A stretch of 64,000 bases of DNA from Eremomyces bilateralis CBS 781.70. Lineage: Eukaryota > Ascomycota > Dothideomycetes > Eremomycetales > Eremomycetaceae. Positions 21,483-38,483 of the stretch are shown here, piece after piece. The notes beneath the pieces were generated by a model. That model was not told the origin of the DNA and made no database searches. It saw nothing but the letters and a program-made list of their open reading frames with translations. The stretch covers positions 52,576-116,575 of the forward strand of contig NW_022985107.1 of the NCBI RefSeq assembly GCF_010015585.1. Reading direction: 5' to 3'. Both the position numbers and the translations under genes were made by a program. Every line of letters starts with the position of its first letter. Within the stretch, counting starts at the first letter, position 1.

Positions 21483-22464
21483 TAGGGTTGTTCCCGATTG
21501 GCCGATTTCCCGATTTTACGGATACGATAGAGTATCGGCACGGATCCGATATCCATATCGTCAACCTTTCAGGTTTGCGGATACGATTCGCCGATTCATA
21601 TCGGCAGCCTTTCTATTCTACGGATATTTTATTCGTTAAATTTTATCAACATCGGCGAATCGGTGAATCGGTAAACTACTTCATTAGGACTAGCTTCAAT
21701 CTGATTTCTATAAAGGTTTTTGGATAACTTGGCTGCTAGAATTCTAGGGCGTTTGCATAGGGATCATTTATCAACGTCAACATCCGCATTGTACAACCCT
21801 TCATCGAATGTCTCCGGATACCTAATATATCTCTTGCCACATTGAATAATCGTTCCACTGACACCTCTGACGATGGAATTAGTAGATACTCTCTTGCTTC
21901 TACCATTTGAGGCAGTTCATCCTTGTGTACTCGCCACCAGTTACAAAGCCAATTCGGAATGAGTCAGGGCATGTGAAACTGACTCTGAGGGCAGAACTTC
22001 AGATGATGATAGATTGACAAAGATTCAAAACCAGATTCCGTTATTTGATCTTCTGGTAAAGCTTCATCGTATCCATCATTAAGTAAGAGGTAATTCTGTT
22101 GGTTATGGCGGGTAACCATTGCTCTATTCTCATTCAAAGCCATGATTGTTATGCTGCCAAAAAAAGTCTAGAAAGTTATCAGTCACTGTAAAATATATGT
22201 AGAATCTATAATATTGCGCGTAATAGACATTACCGTCGCTGCGAGAAGATATACAGGAGAGAATACCAAATTAGGACGAACTCATGATTTAGCGCCAATA
22301 TCAGAGACGATAATCGTATCGGCGACGATCTTGCCGATATTTATTCGCATTGGACGTGTCTCTGCGGATATGATTGGCCGATATAAATCGGCGGGATTCT
22401 TCCTCACCGATACAATAACCGATTATGGCAAGATCGTGACGATATCGTATCGGGAACACCCCTA
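21483..22464. mobile_element. hAT-superfamily DNA transposon copy, 982 bp, internally deleted
   Basis: Left end TAGGGTTGTTCCCGAT and right end (complement) TAGGGGTGTTCCCGAT form terminal inverted repeats with one mismatch in 16. They are flanked by GGTACGAC (21475-21482) and GATACGAC (22465-22472), an 8-bp target-site duplication with one mismatch; 8 bp is the hAT rule. Both subterminal regions are crowded with CGATA/TATCG words, typical of hAT transposase binding zones. The interior keeps only the end of a transposase gene (separate entry). The element is far shorter than an autonomous hAT (about 3 kb or more), so it is a defective copy. Confidence 0.85.
21736..21963 (-). pseudogene. Remnant of hAT transposase, C-terminal dimerisation (hATC) domain
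   Basis: Complement-strand open stretch of 75 codons that begins right after a stop. It reads NWLCNWWRVHKDELPQMVEA then EYLLIPSSEVSVERLFNVAR and DILGIRRHSMKGCTMRMLTL. The spacing of the WW motif, the IP-S-x-x-VERLFN-x-ARD block and the RR-x-S/T-x-T-M-x-x-L end is the hallmark of the hATC domain. No catalytic RNase-H-like DDE core is present and the frame is closed upstream, so it cannot make transposase. It lies within the TIR-bounded element, in the expected position near one end. Confidence 0.85.
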
Positions 22465-22661
22465 GATACGACAGCCTTCACCCGAGCCGTGCAATGCATA
22501 TGTTCATTAAAGCATCAAATTCTTATTGGTCCGGTCTATTCATAATCAGGAATCAAACGAATCAATTCCCCCAGATCCTCAGCTGCAGCGGAATTTCAAA
22601 TCGACTAAGAAATGTGGTTCAAATGAATCCACCACCCCCATTATATTGAAGCCAACACAAG

Positions 22662-23960
<1,299 letters not shown>

Positions 23961-26900
23961 GATGAATGAGGAAGACGATTGAAACCGGATACCGAACCAG
24001 TAACCGAAGACGAAGGTTCGGCCGTATTTATGTTCCCTTCAGCACCACCGCCAGAGCGAAGACACTGGATGACCGACCTTCCTACCCAGGACTCATCACC
24101 GAGTGCAACCATATCCCATAATGGGGATGCATTGCAATACCCATGGCAAAGGCAGTCCAGATATTTCACGATGCCGATCCGGCAGGCCCCTCGACGACGC
24201 GGTTGGAGCCGACCTACCTAGCAAGGAAAGCCGGACATCGTCCTCCTCGTACGATCCAGATATTCGCCGCCAATTGGATCGCATAATATCGAGGCCAGGA
24301 TGCATGGAACGACGATCGAAACTTATGAGGGAGTGATCAGTCACCATATCTGCACGGTCGTATTGGCCAGATGCATGTCAATATAGATCACAGGGACGAT
24401 CGACGACGTTTCTGAATGCTAGGCACGTAGGGCGATGATGCCGGGGGGACTCGCCGTTTTGGTTGGTGAGAACCAGCTTCCTGAAATGTCGCGTAACCTT
24501 GGGCGACTGGCATGCTGCTGCTACGGCATTGGGCAAACGGCACCGAGAGTCGACTCTGAAAGGACGTCATAAGATGATAAGAACGAGCGTTTGACTAGGA
24601 GGCTATCACATGGCTTCAAACTTCCAATTAGGAATACCGCCTTTGTTAGACATGAAGATCGAAAAAGACCGGAGAATTGTGAAATGGCAGAGGAATTCAC
24701 GTCACTTCCTACATAGTATTGAGCGGTTCCGCTCATCTCCCGCCGCCGCCCACTCCATGCGCCCCGCCCATGCGAGGAGGTGGAGAGAAGCTCATGCACG
24801 GTGTCGAGGACTATCAGAGCGGCCTGATGTCAAAGAGCCAGATACCGATCGGCGCAACGTTGCTCGAGATATCCAATGGCGGCTAACGGAGTCCTTAGAG
24901 ACTAATGACGCGTTGGCTAGATGCAGGGGACATAAGGTGTGGCGATTGAGTCTCGACTCGCTCGGAGACGACGAAGGTCCATGAAACCAAAGCTTGACCC
25001 CTTGAGGAACGTTGGCGTATCGTCGCCTTCCCAATTGGGACAGGCTACCAGAACACCAGGTGACCAAAGCGACGGTGTTGTCGATCATCCGCTGAATGGT
25101 TAAGGCTCAAGCACGTCCTCATCCGCAATTTAGGACGTGGAACACCGGAACCACTAACCATGGAAAACCACCGTAAATCCACTCGGTCTGGCCCACTGTG
25201 ATAGCGTTATTACTCATGGTCTGCGGCATCGTCTCTAGCAACCATGTCGTTATTGTTGCGGTGTGGTTAAATGCAGCAGTGAGAACAGTATTTGGACGCC
25301 AAGCCAGAGAGTGGATCTCATATCCATCAGCCTTTCACTGATACAGTAGACAAGGGCATGGTATCAACAATACCGAATGCATGGCAATACGGCTGGAGAA
25401 TGGTCGAGCCCGGTTCTCTGGAGATGTGGTCAGTGATGGACAAGGGAGAGTGCCGGGGTCTGGATCGGGTCACGGGTGTCACAGACCGTGTGGCTTGGAA
25501 ACTTAGGCATAAATTTGAAAGGACAGGACTCTGGCAGACGGGAGGGGAAATTGGGACAGGGCACCATTGAAATTCCAACCAACATGGGGATATCGAGGTT
25601 TAGCCATATCCATAATCGCGTGTGATCCACCGGCTCGCGGCTTCGACTGGTGGATATCTCGCGGAATTGGCCTTGCCTGGACTGCTAGAGTGTGTGGGAC
25701 GTGTCCAACCAACTAAGGAACCAGTAGTTCCCCAATGGCTAATACCTTCCCTAACCAATGTCTCCTCCGTCGTCCTGGATCAGGGAACGAGGCCATGGAC
25801 TGGACAAGCGCAATGATATTAATTCATAACGACGTCCATCAGGCGGGAGGCCGTGCTGAGCAATCTCGACAAGGCGTCAAGGCTGTCCACTGTCCAGGCC
25901 CCGGAAGTTTAACTCGCCAATGGCGGAGCGGCAAAGAAACGGATCCATGTCGACAAGAAAGGTGTCCTCGCCATCCATGGATCTCATCCTTTCATCTAAT
26001 CATCGTGTCAGTTGTCTCTCATTCGAACCTTACTAGGCAACTGGAATGACAGGATCGGCCTGTTCCAGCAAGGATGGTCCTATCATGTTGTCCGGGTTCC
26101 TGGCCACCTGACCGCGTCGAGGGCGTGGTCGAACAATACGGACGGGATCATCTTATCAATGATCAATCATGTCGATGAGCGCTTCGGAACTCCGACTGAT
26201 CATCCCCAGTCCCTGTAACATTCCTTTTGACCTTCCTAGTCCTTCTATACTATCGGCAGGCGGCATCTCTTTGTTCGTTTCGATCGACAATGAATGGTGA
26301 ATTCGTGATAATGGGGGATGTGATATCATACCGCTCGGTGGCGGAACATCAAATATCCAGCCGCACGTGATGTGAAACCGGCAAATGATTAGTCAGCTTC
26401 ATTGACATACATACATGATTCAACGGCAATCCAAGCCATCTCATGAAGGATGGCGGTAAAAGGGCTGGTAATAGAGCTGGCGCGATCCAAAATCAAGGCA
26501 CCATTTTGCGTAGTGGCGCAGTCGAAATGGTGCCAGGTTTAATGGGAGATAGGTGCTATTCCGCGGCAGTTTCGTGCCAGGGCCTAGGTACCGTCGTGGT
26601 CCTTCATCAAACTGTCCTTGATATACTTTCCAGGGCTACTAGTGGCTGATATCAAACCTCCTAGATTTCTGTCTCGCAGCTGGGAGCCAGAGTCAAGTGT
26701 CGGCTTGAAAAATCAACGGTGTGTTTCGGTGCTCCCAGAATCATGGAGTGTCGCATCCGAGACCTGTCTCATAGTCATAAATCATCAGCGATGGTACCAA
26801 GGGGTGTGTTAGTCCTGTCCTCCTGAATCGACCCCTCAACAACATTGCTCGGTCTAAACAGAAATCTGTCAGGAATTGGCCTGTTGGCCGAACTCTCTTC

Positions 26901-28942
26901 CTTTCTTCTCTTCCTTCTCTCCTTCCTACTTCTCTAGCCACGCTCGATCAACCAGCCTTTGCTGATGGTCCGACGACGGCATCAAATCCTAACGGTTGCG
27001 ATGCTTGCGCCGGCATTTCCTAGGCAACGCAACCTGCCCACTGCCGATCTTGCCTTTTCGATTCCTTTTTGATGACGGACTATGCTGGGGTTTATACACT
27101 TCGGGATACAGGCAGCCCAAATCTTCTACGTCCCGAGTCCGGACGAGGCAGTTAGAGGGGATTGTGCGACTAGCGCAGAGGAGTCTTACCAGGTCTAGAT
27201 CGCCGATTCGAACCGAAAGCCATCGACATATATCATATGGGGGCGAATTCTCGGTCGAGGACGGCAGTGGCAGGCCTGGAAGTGCTCCGTGGTAGTTGAG
27301 TTTATACGTCTGCTTGATGAAACCGAGGCTAACGAGGGCAGTTCGCTTTTGAGGACGAATCTGTCTGTGTTGACAGAAACGAGGCGGTTGACCGCGCAGG
27401 CCCCGACAGCGACCGTCTGACCGCTTTCCCTCGGTTGTAGCTCGCGGTTCCCCGCCACGAACTCCATGTTCCTTTGCACACGGATCGTCGCGATAGCATG
27501 ACCGACTAAGTACGAGATTATGATGTTACGATCGATTGGGCGGTGTAGATAGGAGATGCTCACTGGCATTGTCTGCGTCACGATACGCTCTGTATACCTC
27601 ATGAGATCCTTGCTTAGTTGAAACGGACAACCTCCGGTCCTGGGGAGATGGGCGCCGGAAGGAATCCCGGTTTTCATGCTGAATTTCCCGCTCATTCCTA
27701 TTCCACGCCGATGCCGTCGTCCAACCGGGATTTGAATTTCGCCGCGATAAAACATGGTAAACCTCCCGTTTCCCCTCCCGATGGGATCCGTATATTCAGT
27801 TCGGACCGTCTCGGTCGACTGTCGGAACGCAGTGGAGGGCAAAGACAGAGCTTTTACGCCTCGATTCTCAAAAGGCATGTGACAGCAGTGGCGGGAATCG
27901 CTTTGAGGCTCGGACTCTGACAAGCCACCGAAAGGGAACATCATCCAGACTGCCACCCAAGTGGGACTTTATACTTCATCCAACCCCAAACGTCACCAGT
28001 GTGGGATAGCATTGGTCGAAGTGTTACCGACTGGTTTCTGGCTCACAGTATCGCTCCGGAGACTCTAACCCTGGCCCCAATGATGTACTCTCTCCTTCCA
28101 CTCAGGGTAGTCTTCTCCCCAAATCGAGGATTCGACGCTCTAACTTATCGCCCCGAGGGAACTTCGCCAGCATCCAGCGGGGGCTTGGAACATGGTTAGA
28201 AGGGACCAGCAACACCTGCCTGTGTAGTTCCCCTATCGTCGCAGACCATTCCTTTGTGACGGTGGATGTCATATCCTCAGTAATTCCAATCCCGTGCAAT
28301 ACAAGCAGTTCCAGTCTCATTCCTAACCCTAATACACTCGAAGTCCATTCAAGTGCCTTAATTGGCCAGCGTTTCTGAGTCCTGATCTATCAATGCTTCG
28401 ACCCTAGCTGCGGTTTCTTTGAGGGCCCGAATTCAATCGGCAGCCCTCGACCGTCCGTAGGCAGGTTAAAGGGTCTCTTACAAACAACCCGCTCTGCAAG
28501 TTTTTGAAGACGGCGTCATACTTCTCGCCTGTTGCTTTTTTTTATCCCTCCCATTCCGTTGCACTTAGAAGTCGGCCTCCGGAAGCCATGGGGACAGCAG
28601 TCCATGCGGTGGTCCTTTTTTCAGTTATCTTTCAAGGACCTTTTCGGATCCGAGACAACGCTCACATCATGAGGCGATATCCACGTCTCTCGGCCCAAGA
28701 AACACTTAGAAATTAGCACTATCCCAAGCCAGGCTTCTCCGATTCCAGGATGTCATTGTCATTGTTATTCGTATTTTAATATTACATGCTGTGATGAGAA
28801 TGCTTCTGCGGTATAGTCACCTTACAAGCAGTGAAGAGCAAAAAGCATGCTGATATGCCATCGAACTTCTTATCAGAGTCGAAAGTGACAACAGCCATAT
28901 TACTTGCTCGACGATGATATTTCGCACGCTTCTCGAGATTCT
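23961..28942. other. Gene-poor region, about 5 kb
   Basis: From the protease promoter to the next recognisable gene no family-matching frame was found on either strand. ORFs are 60-125 codons apart from one 253-codon frame (separate entry). No tandem array, LTR pair or tRNA was convincing. A tRNA-like B box (GATTCGAACC) at about 27207 has no matching tRNA fold. Confidence 0.5.
27195..27956 (-). CDS. Unrecognised ORF of 253 codons in the gene-poor region
   Basis: Longest open frame in the 24-29 kb interval. Its composition is ordinary (Arg/Ser-rich, no signal peptide, no membrane helix) and no motif is recognised. It could be an orphan gene, an exon, or chance openness. Only its length supports it. 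Confidence 0.2.
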   Translation of the reverse strand: MAVWMMFPFGGLSESEPQSDSRHCCHMPFENRGVKALSLPSTAFRQSTETVRTEYTDPIGRGNGRFTMFYRGEIQIPVGRRHRRGIGMSGKFSMKTGIPSGAHLPRTGGCPFQLSKDLMRYTERIVTQTMPVSISYLHRPIDRNIIISYLVGHAIATIRVQRNMEFVAGNRELQPRESGQTVAVGACAVNRLVSVNTDRFVLKSELPSLASVSSSRRINSTTTEHFQACHCRPRPRIRPHMIYVDGFRFESAI

Positions 28943-31242
28943 TTAAAAATTGGCACCTCCAAGCTCCACGGCCTCAAAAACCTCGTCAATTTCCCTCATT
29001 AGCTCACGGTTGACATCCGCCGCTAGACCCATGCGAGGGCATTCGGATGTGCCGCTGTGACGATCACCCGGACCCACTGGGGCACTGGACGGCTCCGCTC
29101 GCTTGGTACGATCAACTCGTTTCACAATTTCCACATACGGAGGGGGTCGACGCTGCTGAGATATGTTGTGTTGTTTACGCTTCAACGTCGTACTCATCTC
29201 CAAGCGCCCGACATGGCCCAGAATGGTGTTCGGGGGAATATCCGTGACCGCTAAACTTGAAGCTACAGATTGTCGCAGTGATTCGGTAGATCCCTGAGCA
29301 GCACCAGATCTTCCTGAAGCGTTGTAAGGCGAGACAAACGATGAAGTTCCACGCGGAATGATGTGCCCTGATAGGTCCGGTTTCATCATCAACCATTCCT
29401 CCTCACCCTCGTTGGTCCCTCGAAGGTCGCTTTCCGATCCGCTTCCCGATGGTCGCCAGTTTATATGATCACTATCCATGGAGAAGTCGGAATCCCCCTC
29501 AGAACTAGTCTCTGGGATTGGAGGCCGTTTCAATCGCTTTTGTCTAGGCATTCTTGAAATCGTCTGTGAAGCTCGCTTCAGCGACAATGATTCCGAACGA
29601 CTTGCAGCACTGGAACCGATGGCCCTTTTACCAGGACGAACGCTCGTCAGCAGCCAACCATAGTCACGAGCTGTCAAAATTTCGAATTTAGATGGATTGT
29701 CCTCGAGCGCTTTCGCAATGCTTAAATAGTGCTTTGAGATCTCTGCGAACAGCACACCGGTCTGAATGGTTTCTCCGGTGCCAGAAATGGTCTCGAGCGG
29801 GTCCTCGAACTGACACCTGAGATGTTGGATTCGATTGATATAGGTATGAACCGATTCCCCCTGCTGTTCCTCTGCAGTGTTGTTGGAACCCAGCCGCTCA
29901 CTATCGGGTGCTATACTTTCGACGAGTCCAAACGAAGAAGAACTGTCCGCGGGGGTCAGAGCTGGAATACTCTCGTTGCGGTCGGAAGAGCTCGCACTGG
30001 GCCGTTGGGTACGGTTCATGGTTACCGGAGCCCCTCCAGGCGTATGTCCCGATTGCGTCTGCGCTGTCAGATCGCGGTGTGGTACGAAGGCTGGTGATCC
30101 ACAAGAATGATCACCCATAGGAGGAACGCTGCTCAGCCCGACTGCCTCCGCTGGCGAATACCGTTCCTCGTCAGAACCCACCGAGCACTCCTAGTATGTT
30201 TCTAATCGTTGCAGGGGGCGCCTGCTGGTCTGACTCTATTGATCGGGCTTCCTCTCGGATGGCGTCGGTAGGCGACGAGAGACATGGCCGGATAATCCAG
30301 GAGTATAGGTCGAATCTCGTTCCGAATAGAGTCGGGGGGTATCGAGCGGTACAACCGAACATTCCGAATCAGATTCCTCGTCGACTAAGAACACCCTCTG
30401 CTGTGGTTGGTTGCTGGGTCGGCCAAGCCTTTTTCGGGCCTTGATCGGTGATTTGAAGCGGTATATAAATTCGGCAAACGGTCGATCTTCAGGATCGATG
30501 TTTTCAACCACATAGGAATGTCGATCGCGACTTCCATTCGACTTGGCACGCTCCCTCTCAAATTCCACACCAGCACATTTGTTGTCCGTAGCATCCTCGA
30601 GAAATTCCAACGAGTCCGACTCCAGAGGCTTCTCCCCAAGCATCCGAACTCGGTATGCCCGGACCGTGATCTTTCGGATCCGCTCGGGCTCCTCCTCTGG
30701 CTCTTTCGGAAACTTCCAACGATGAATAAAATCATCACCATTCCGAGCAACCTCCCGATTGCCCCTGAAACAATCGGTGTACTCCCAATTACTTTCAGAA
30801 AAAGGCGCAGCATTGATTCGTTGAATCCCAAATTCCTCATTGTCCCCAAATATGACTTCCCTTAACGTGAATTGAATGTTAGTGCCAGCCTGTTCTTCAA
30901 GGCTAAACGAAATTATCGAGGTGTTCTCACCATTGTACATAGTCTGAAATGTAATTCAATTGTTTGGTGTGCACATGAAAGCGCGACCCAGGCGCCCTGG
31001 GGTTTATCCATATCGAGATTCTCCGATTAACAACGTCCTCGCGCCTATTGTCTTCGCGCAAACGCTCCCATAACCCGTCTTCTGCATGGTCAGGGACGAA
31101 AATAAAGCACTTGAAGCTCTGGTATTCGGGTATCTTGAATAGAAGGGAGTGGTGTTGGGGGTATTGGAGAGACTGAGGAGTATCGAAGGCGGGCGTTTCT
31201 CGACGCATAGGATGGGCACCATATGGGGATGGCTGGAGCCAT
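28943..31242 (-). CDS. DUF7918-like fungal protein with long disordered C-terminal region (copy A)
   Basis: Two long complement-strand frames, 30236-30940 (234 codons) and 28943 to about 30195 (412 codons), sit end to end. A third frame, from about 31208 to 30950, covers the N terminus. The N-terminal frame has IPEYQSFKCFIFVPDHAEDG and RISIWINPRAPGSRFHVH. The middle has IRKITVRAYRVRMLGEKPL and ends in DPEDRPFAEFIYRFKSPIKA. This order (short beta strand pair, V-x-x-Y-R-V strand, then P-F-A-x-F-x-x-[RK]-[FY] near the end) resembles the fungal DUF7918 family, of unknown function. The 412-codon part is Ser/Pro/Glu-rich, probably disordered, with basic patches (SRMPRQKRLKRPP). No ATG begins that part, which argues for splicing from the upstream frame. 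The exact joins near 30940-30970 and 30180-30235 were not resolved; a frameshift is the alternative. Confidence 0.5.
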
Positions 31243-31281
31243 AGTGATTATTTGGACGTGCCTAGTATCAAGTTTCGACAC

Positions 31282-32094
31282 GGGTAGTCAGGCTTCGATC
31301 GATTAGATGGTCACTTAGATCGCCGAGAGTGGAAACGCCCAAAACACCAGTATGCATTGCGGATACGTGCTATCGACCCGCGGCCTGGCTCACGCACGTC
31401 CTTCCGCCCAACGGGAGTCCATACCTTGACCGTCCAGATGTGAGAAACTGTCACGTCGCACTAAAAGCTCCTGAGGCCTGGCACAAAATAGCAGATTGGC
31501 AGCGCCGTCCGGAATATGCGGCAAGTGGTGGCCGAATTTGAATCGGCCAATGTTCACGGCCTGCTTGTCCACGGGAGCCACATACGAGAAGCTACTTGGC
31601 AGGAATTGGCCTGTCCCCTCCATCAAAGTTTAGACAAGTGCGATGAGATTATTGGAAATATATATCATACCGAGAAAGAGTTGAAATCTATGGTCTTGAT
31701 CCCGCTTCTCCAACCAAAACATTTGCCCGACCAATTAGTCAAATCAGTCAAGCCCTACAGATACAGTAACCACAAAAGCTGTCGATTCCTCGAATGAGTC
31801 TCTTAAAATAAGTTCCGCACTGCTTTGCTGTGAATATGGATGAGCTGCTACCAGAACTCAGTTTCGGTCTTGCTCTCCTGGCCCAGCTCAGTCATAGTAG
31901 CGTCGTTGATTTTATGCCGGCAGGGCGATGACAAACAAACACAGTCCACAGCTCTCCACTTCTCCACCTCCATTTCCAGCATCTGTGCGAGTGAAGGGTT
32001 TCTCCCACCATTTTCCTCTGCTACAATTGTGGTTGGATTCCCTATGAGACACTGGAAAACATAAGACGAATGTCATTCAGTGGGCAGCGAGTAC
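31282..32094. other. Spacer between the two DUF7918-like genes
   Basis: No recognised gene. On the complement strand at about 31845-32055 there is an open, acidic frame (containing IVAEENGGRNPSLAQMLEME) that could be a last exon of copy B, joined through a GTGAGT...TTCCAG intron at about 32055-32100. Confidence 0.35.
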
Positions 32095-34303
32095 TCACTT
32101 GGTCATCAACTTGATCCTGTCTACCTTTTGACCGAACCAGATGTTGTGGCCTTTTGTAGGATTTGGACCGTGAGATGGGAAGTCAGGTGCCTGGTGCTGA
32201 GCTGCCCGAGGCCCGATTGTGGACGGTGGCACTGATCGCGTCGAAATTGCACCTGAATATAATTTCTGTTGATCCTGGATCGTAGAGGTCAACCCCTGGG
32301 AGTTCCTTGCCGTGGAGGATGACGCTCGGTATGGCCCCTCTATGCCTCCGCTGTGAAATTATTACCAGTGGCGATAAGGACCTGGTCGTCCCCCTGGAAT
32401 TGCCGCCCTGCCTGGTCAGTTTGATCTTTCAGTTCCTCCGCTAACGCCGGCACTAGGCCACGTGCACCAGATTCACCGGAAGCTCTCGCTGGGGAGTTGG
32501 TAGTAGATTTTCTCACTACAAGCGAATTCCCAGACGTCGTACTATGCATTCTAGCATGTGGTTCGTTCTCTCTCATGCCGAAAGTGAATGAAGAGGGTGT
32601 CACATCTATTTGTTGGAGGCGATTGGGGTGGATCAGCCCGCTATGCCAAGTGAGTGGGTTGCATGGAATGGGTTGGCCATTGTTACGGGTCTGTCGAGGC
32701 CAGGTGCTATCAATACAAAGGGAGAGATAATGGATGTCACCTTGATCTCGCTAGTGACTTCAATTCTCGTCGAGGCGGTGTGTGTCAGACCCGGCGGCGC
32801 AAAAATGCTCCCTGAGGCTGGAAGCTTTCCTTTCTTCTTGCCATACGAGTACCTCGTAGCAGTCCTGTGGTTTCACGGATTAGTGGGAATGGATTAGGTA
32901 GTGCATGTAGTCGGGAACCTGGAGTTATCCTGGTGTCCCTCAGTATCCGTGCTGCCTTGCCGCCATGGCGCGCGATCAACGGGCGAGTCGGTGCCATCAC
33001 GATATACCATATTCCAGCTGTGCGGCGCATTAGATGTGTCTGTTCGTGTGGGAATAATCGCTAGTCGTGATGGAAATGGTTGGTGCTTAGACTTTGGGGC
33101 AGAATGATAATAGTTATCTAGAGACTGTGGACGGTTGGAGCTCGTGGCTTCGTTTAATCCCCTATGTGGTTCCGAAAGGTTAGGCACCAATGTCAACAAC
33201 GGCTTTCAAAGCTCTCTGCCAACCATTTACCTCATTATCTCAGCACATTCCGACAGATCGATCGTTTCTAGATCTCTTCCTTCGCCAGGATAGGCAACAT
33301 ATCACTGTGATGGGACAACTCCGAGTGGCAGGCAGATTGGATACCATCCTCAGCTTCGGAGAGAATCTCCTCTATTGGGATGAAATCATCCTCACATCCG
33401 GATTTAGAGTCATTGGGCTTGGAAGACCCGAAGACCTTTGGGGATGCAATTCCCATAACTGTCGCCCTTCAGGGGCGATCGATTCCAGGCGAACAAAACG
33501 CAGGTTGTTGTTGACTCGGCGTTTGGGGGCCGTGTATTTGAACAGGAACTCTGCAAACGGGTTTCTCTTCTCTGCTCGGACAAAATAAGTGTCTTCCAAC
33601 AACCATGGTCTTGGAGAAGCCCCGCTCCAACCGCCAACGAGAAACTCTGGACTTCATACGTCCGGAATATTTCAGTGAACAACTTCAGTCTCCTTTTTTT
33701 TCAGTCCCTGACTTAATCATAGTCGAACCGGATGTAGGCCTCGGCATGATGAACTTCGGGGTCCAAAGAATCGATCGGTTGGAAATAGAAGGGCTTGCTG
33801 ATGCCATTGAACCCCGTTTTGTTGCTACGGCATAGTGACTCTCCGATACAGAGCCGGGCACTTGGCCGGTGCTCGGAACGAGCCGACGGATTCATTCGAC
33901 GAGCCCACATCTGTTCTTGATGGAGCACGACACTGGCGCAAGCAGTCGCTGTTGGCATCCGGAACGTTGTCGGCTGCAGCATAGCACTGACACTTCCACA
34001 AACTCCCCAATGAAGTCTTTCCACGAAATCGCAACCCTGAATCGGCCGAAGTTTGCGCATACATGTATTTCGATCGACGAACCGTCTTCAGATGTACGAG
34101 ATTCCTCCAAAGTAGACCATTGGCTCGAGTTGGCATCCAACTTTTGTGCAGCCTTTGCTCGTGAGCACTTGCAGCGAGCATTGAACACCCTCGAATTCAG
34201 GCGTGATGATATTGAAAGACAATGAGGATATGGAGGGATGATAGAGGAAGGTTCGAGATTGAGAACAGAGTATAGTGGAGTTTATACTAGAATTGAAAAT
34301 CAA
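32095..34303 (-). CDS. Second DUF7918-like gene, diverged and possibly decaying (copy B)
   Basis: Complement-strand fragments in several frames follow the same order as copy A. They are NIITPEFEGVQCSLQV (about 34190-34230), SSIEIHVCANFGRFRVAISW (about 34050-34110), ISKPFYFQPIDSLDPEV (about 33750-33800) and NPFAEFLFKYTAPKRR (about 33520-33565). Matching positions in copy A are IPEYQSFKCFIFV, RISIWINPRAPGSRFHV, QFTLREVIFGDNEE and RPFAEFIYRFKSP. A Ser/Pro-rich C-terminal region continues to about 32095. Frames change between blocks, and I could not find clean splice pairs for all changes, so this may be an intron-rich gene or a pseudogene. Low sequence similarity to copy A indicates an old duplication. 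Confidence 0.4.
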
Positions 34304-35218
34304 TGAACACGTAGAAGTCGCGTCGACGCGTCGACGCGTGAGTTAGACCTTGGGTAGCAGACATCCCCATCTCCACAGCTCCGCAGTTCTTACACCACGG
34401 ACTGCTCGACTGGTTCTTTGCGCCACCAAACCGCGGGTTGGCATTTGGCAGAAATCGATGAATGTAGTACAATGAAGAGGGAAGAATCTAGTCATCATCT
34501 GATTGATACTGTCCTAGGCGGCTGGACCTGGCTCAAACGCAAGCATCTGCCGTAGATCAAACAAAACTGTCATTCCCCGATGCCAGTTGCAGCTAAGCGA
34601 CGCGGAGATCTGCATAATTCAAGTGATTTTGAGGGTGGCTTGGGGAAGGCGAGACTCCATGGTACACAGCAGTAGACGAAGGTGCCGATGTGATAAGTCG
34701 TTTACGCCCAAGTTTGGGTCACCTGCATCCAACCATACATTCAAAATTAAGGATGGAAAAATACCCCACTGACCTGCATTTACTACTCGTATGTGTCGAC
34801 AAATCCTTAATTGAGGCTAATGAAGGCGGAAGAAAGTTGCACGATGTTTCAAGAACAGGGATAGGCGTCCAAGTATCGGTGAAAGTTGGAAGCCAAACAT
34901 GCAGCGGAAATCCATTGCTAGTGTCATTAGGGACATCCGTTCAGATATCAGGGTTCAGCTGTGGACAGTGAGATGCAACCGAAAGCAGTGGACAAGTTCA
35001 TGGTTAGAGGTAGTCGCTCCAACGCTGGATTTGCAGTATGCATGCTGATATCAGTTTCGAATGACCCCTGCCCTGGCTGTGTGGTTGTCGTAAACTCCAT
35101 TTCCCATATCTGAACCATTGGACATCACCAAATCTGAAAAGCGGCGTCCATTCCCCGTCGATTAATCCTATATCGCAATCCTCCAAACTCCACATCGTTG
35201 GCAATGTCGTTGCGATCA
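34304..35218. other. Spacer upstream of copy B and downstream of MCM3
   Basis: No gene recognised. A GC-rich patch GTCGCGTCGACGCGTCGACG at 34317-34336 contains two ACGCGT hexamers eight bases apart (34326 and 34334), just upstream of copy B. ORFs in the rest are short and unconvincing. Confidence 0.45.
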
Positions 35219-38249
<3,031 letters not shown>

Positions 38250-38483
38250 GGCGGGGGTGGAAAGGATGGGTGGGATGGATCAACAAACAAGGACCCTGAG
38301 ATGCAGAAGAGTGAGCCAAGGTGTTCGAGAGGGAGATGGCTCGGTCCCTGATGATTGATGGTTCTGCGGTAAGGTAAAGTGAGGTAGAAGTTAGGTAGAA
38401 GTGCAGCAATGGCAAGTATTAATAGTAGCACTGAAGCCTTCCACTCTTCTTGTTAAGTGAACTTTCCTCCTCTCCCCCTCTCC

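Noticed and set aside
27150-27225. tRNA-like stretch with A-box- and B-box-like words (TAGCGCAGAGG, GATTCGAACC)
   Set aside because: No acceptor stem or anticodon arm can be paired around them.
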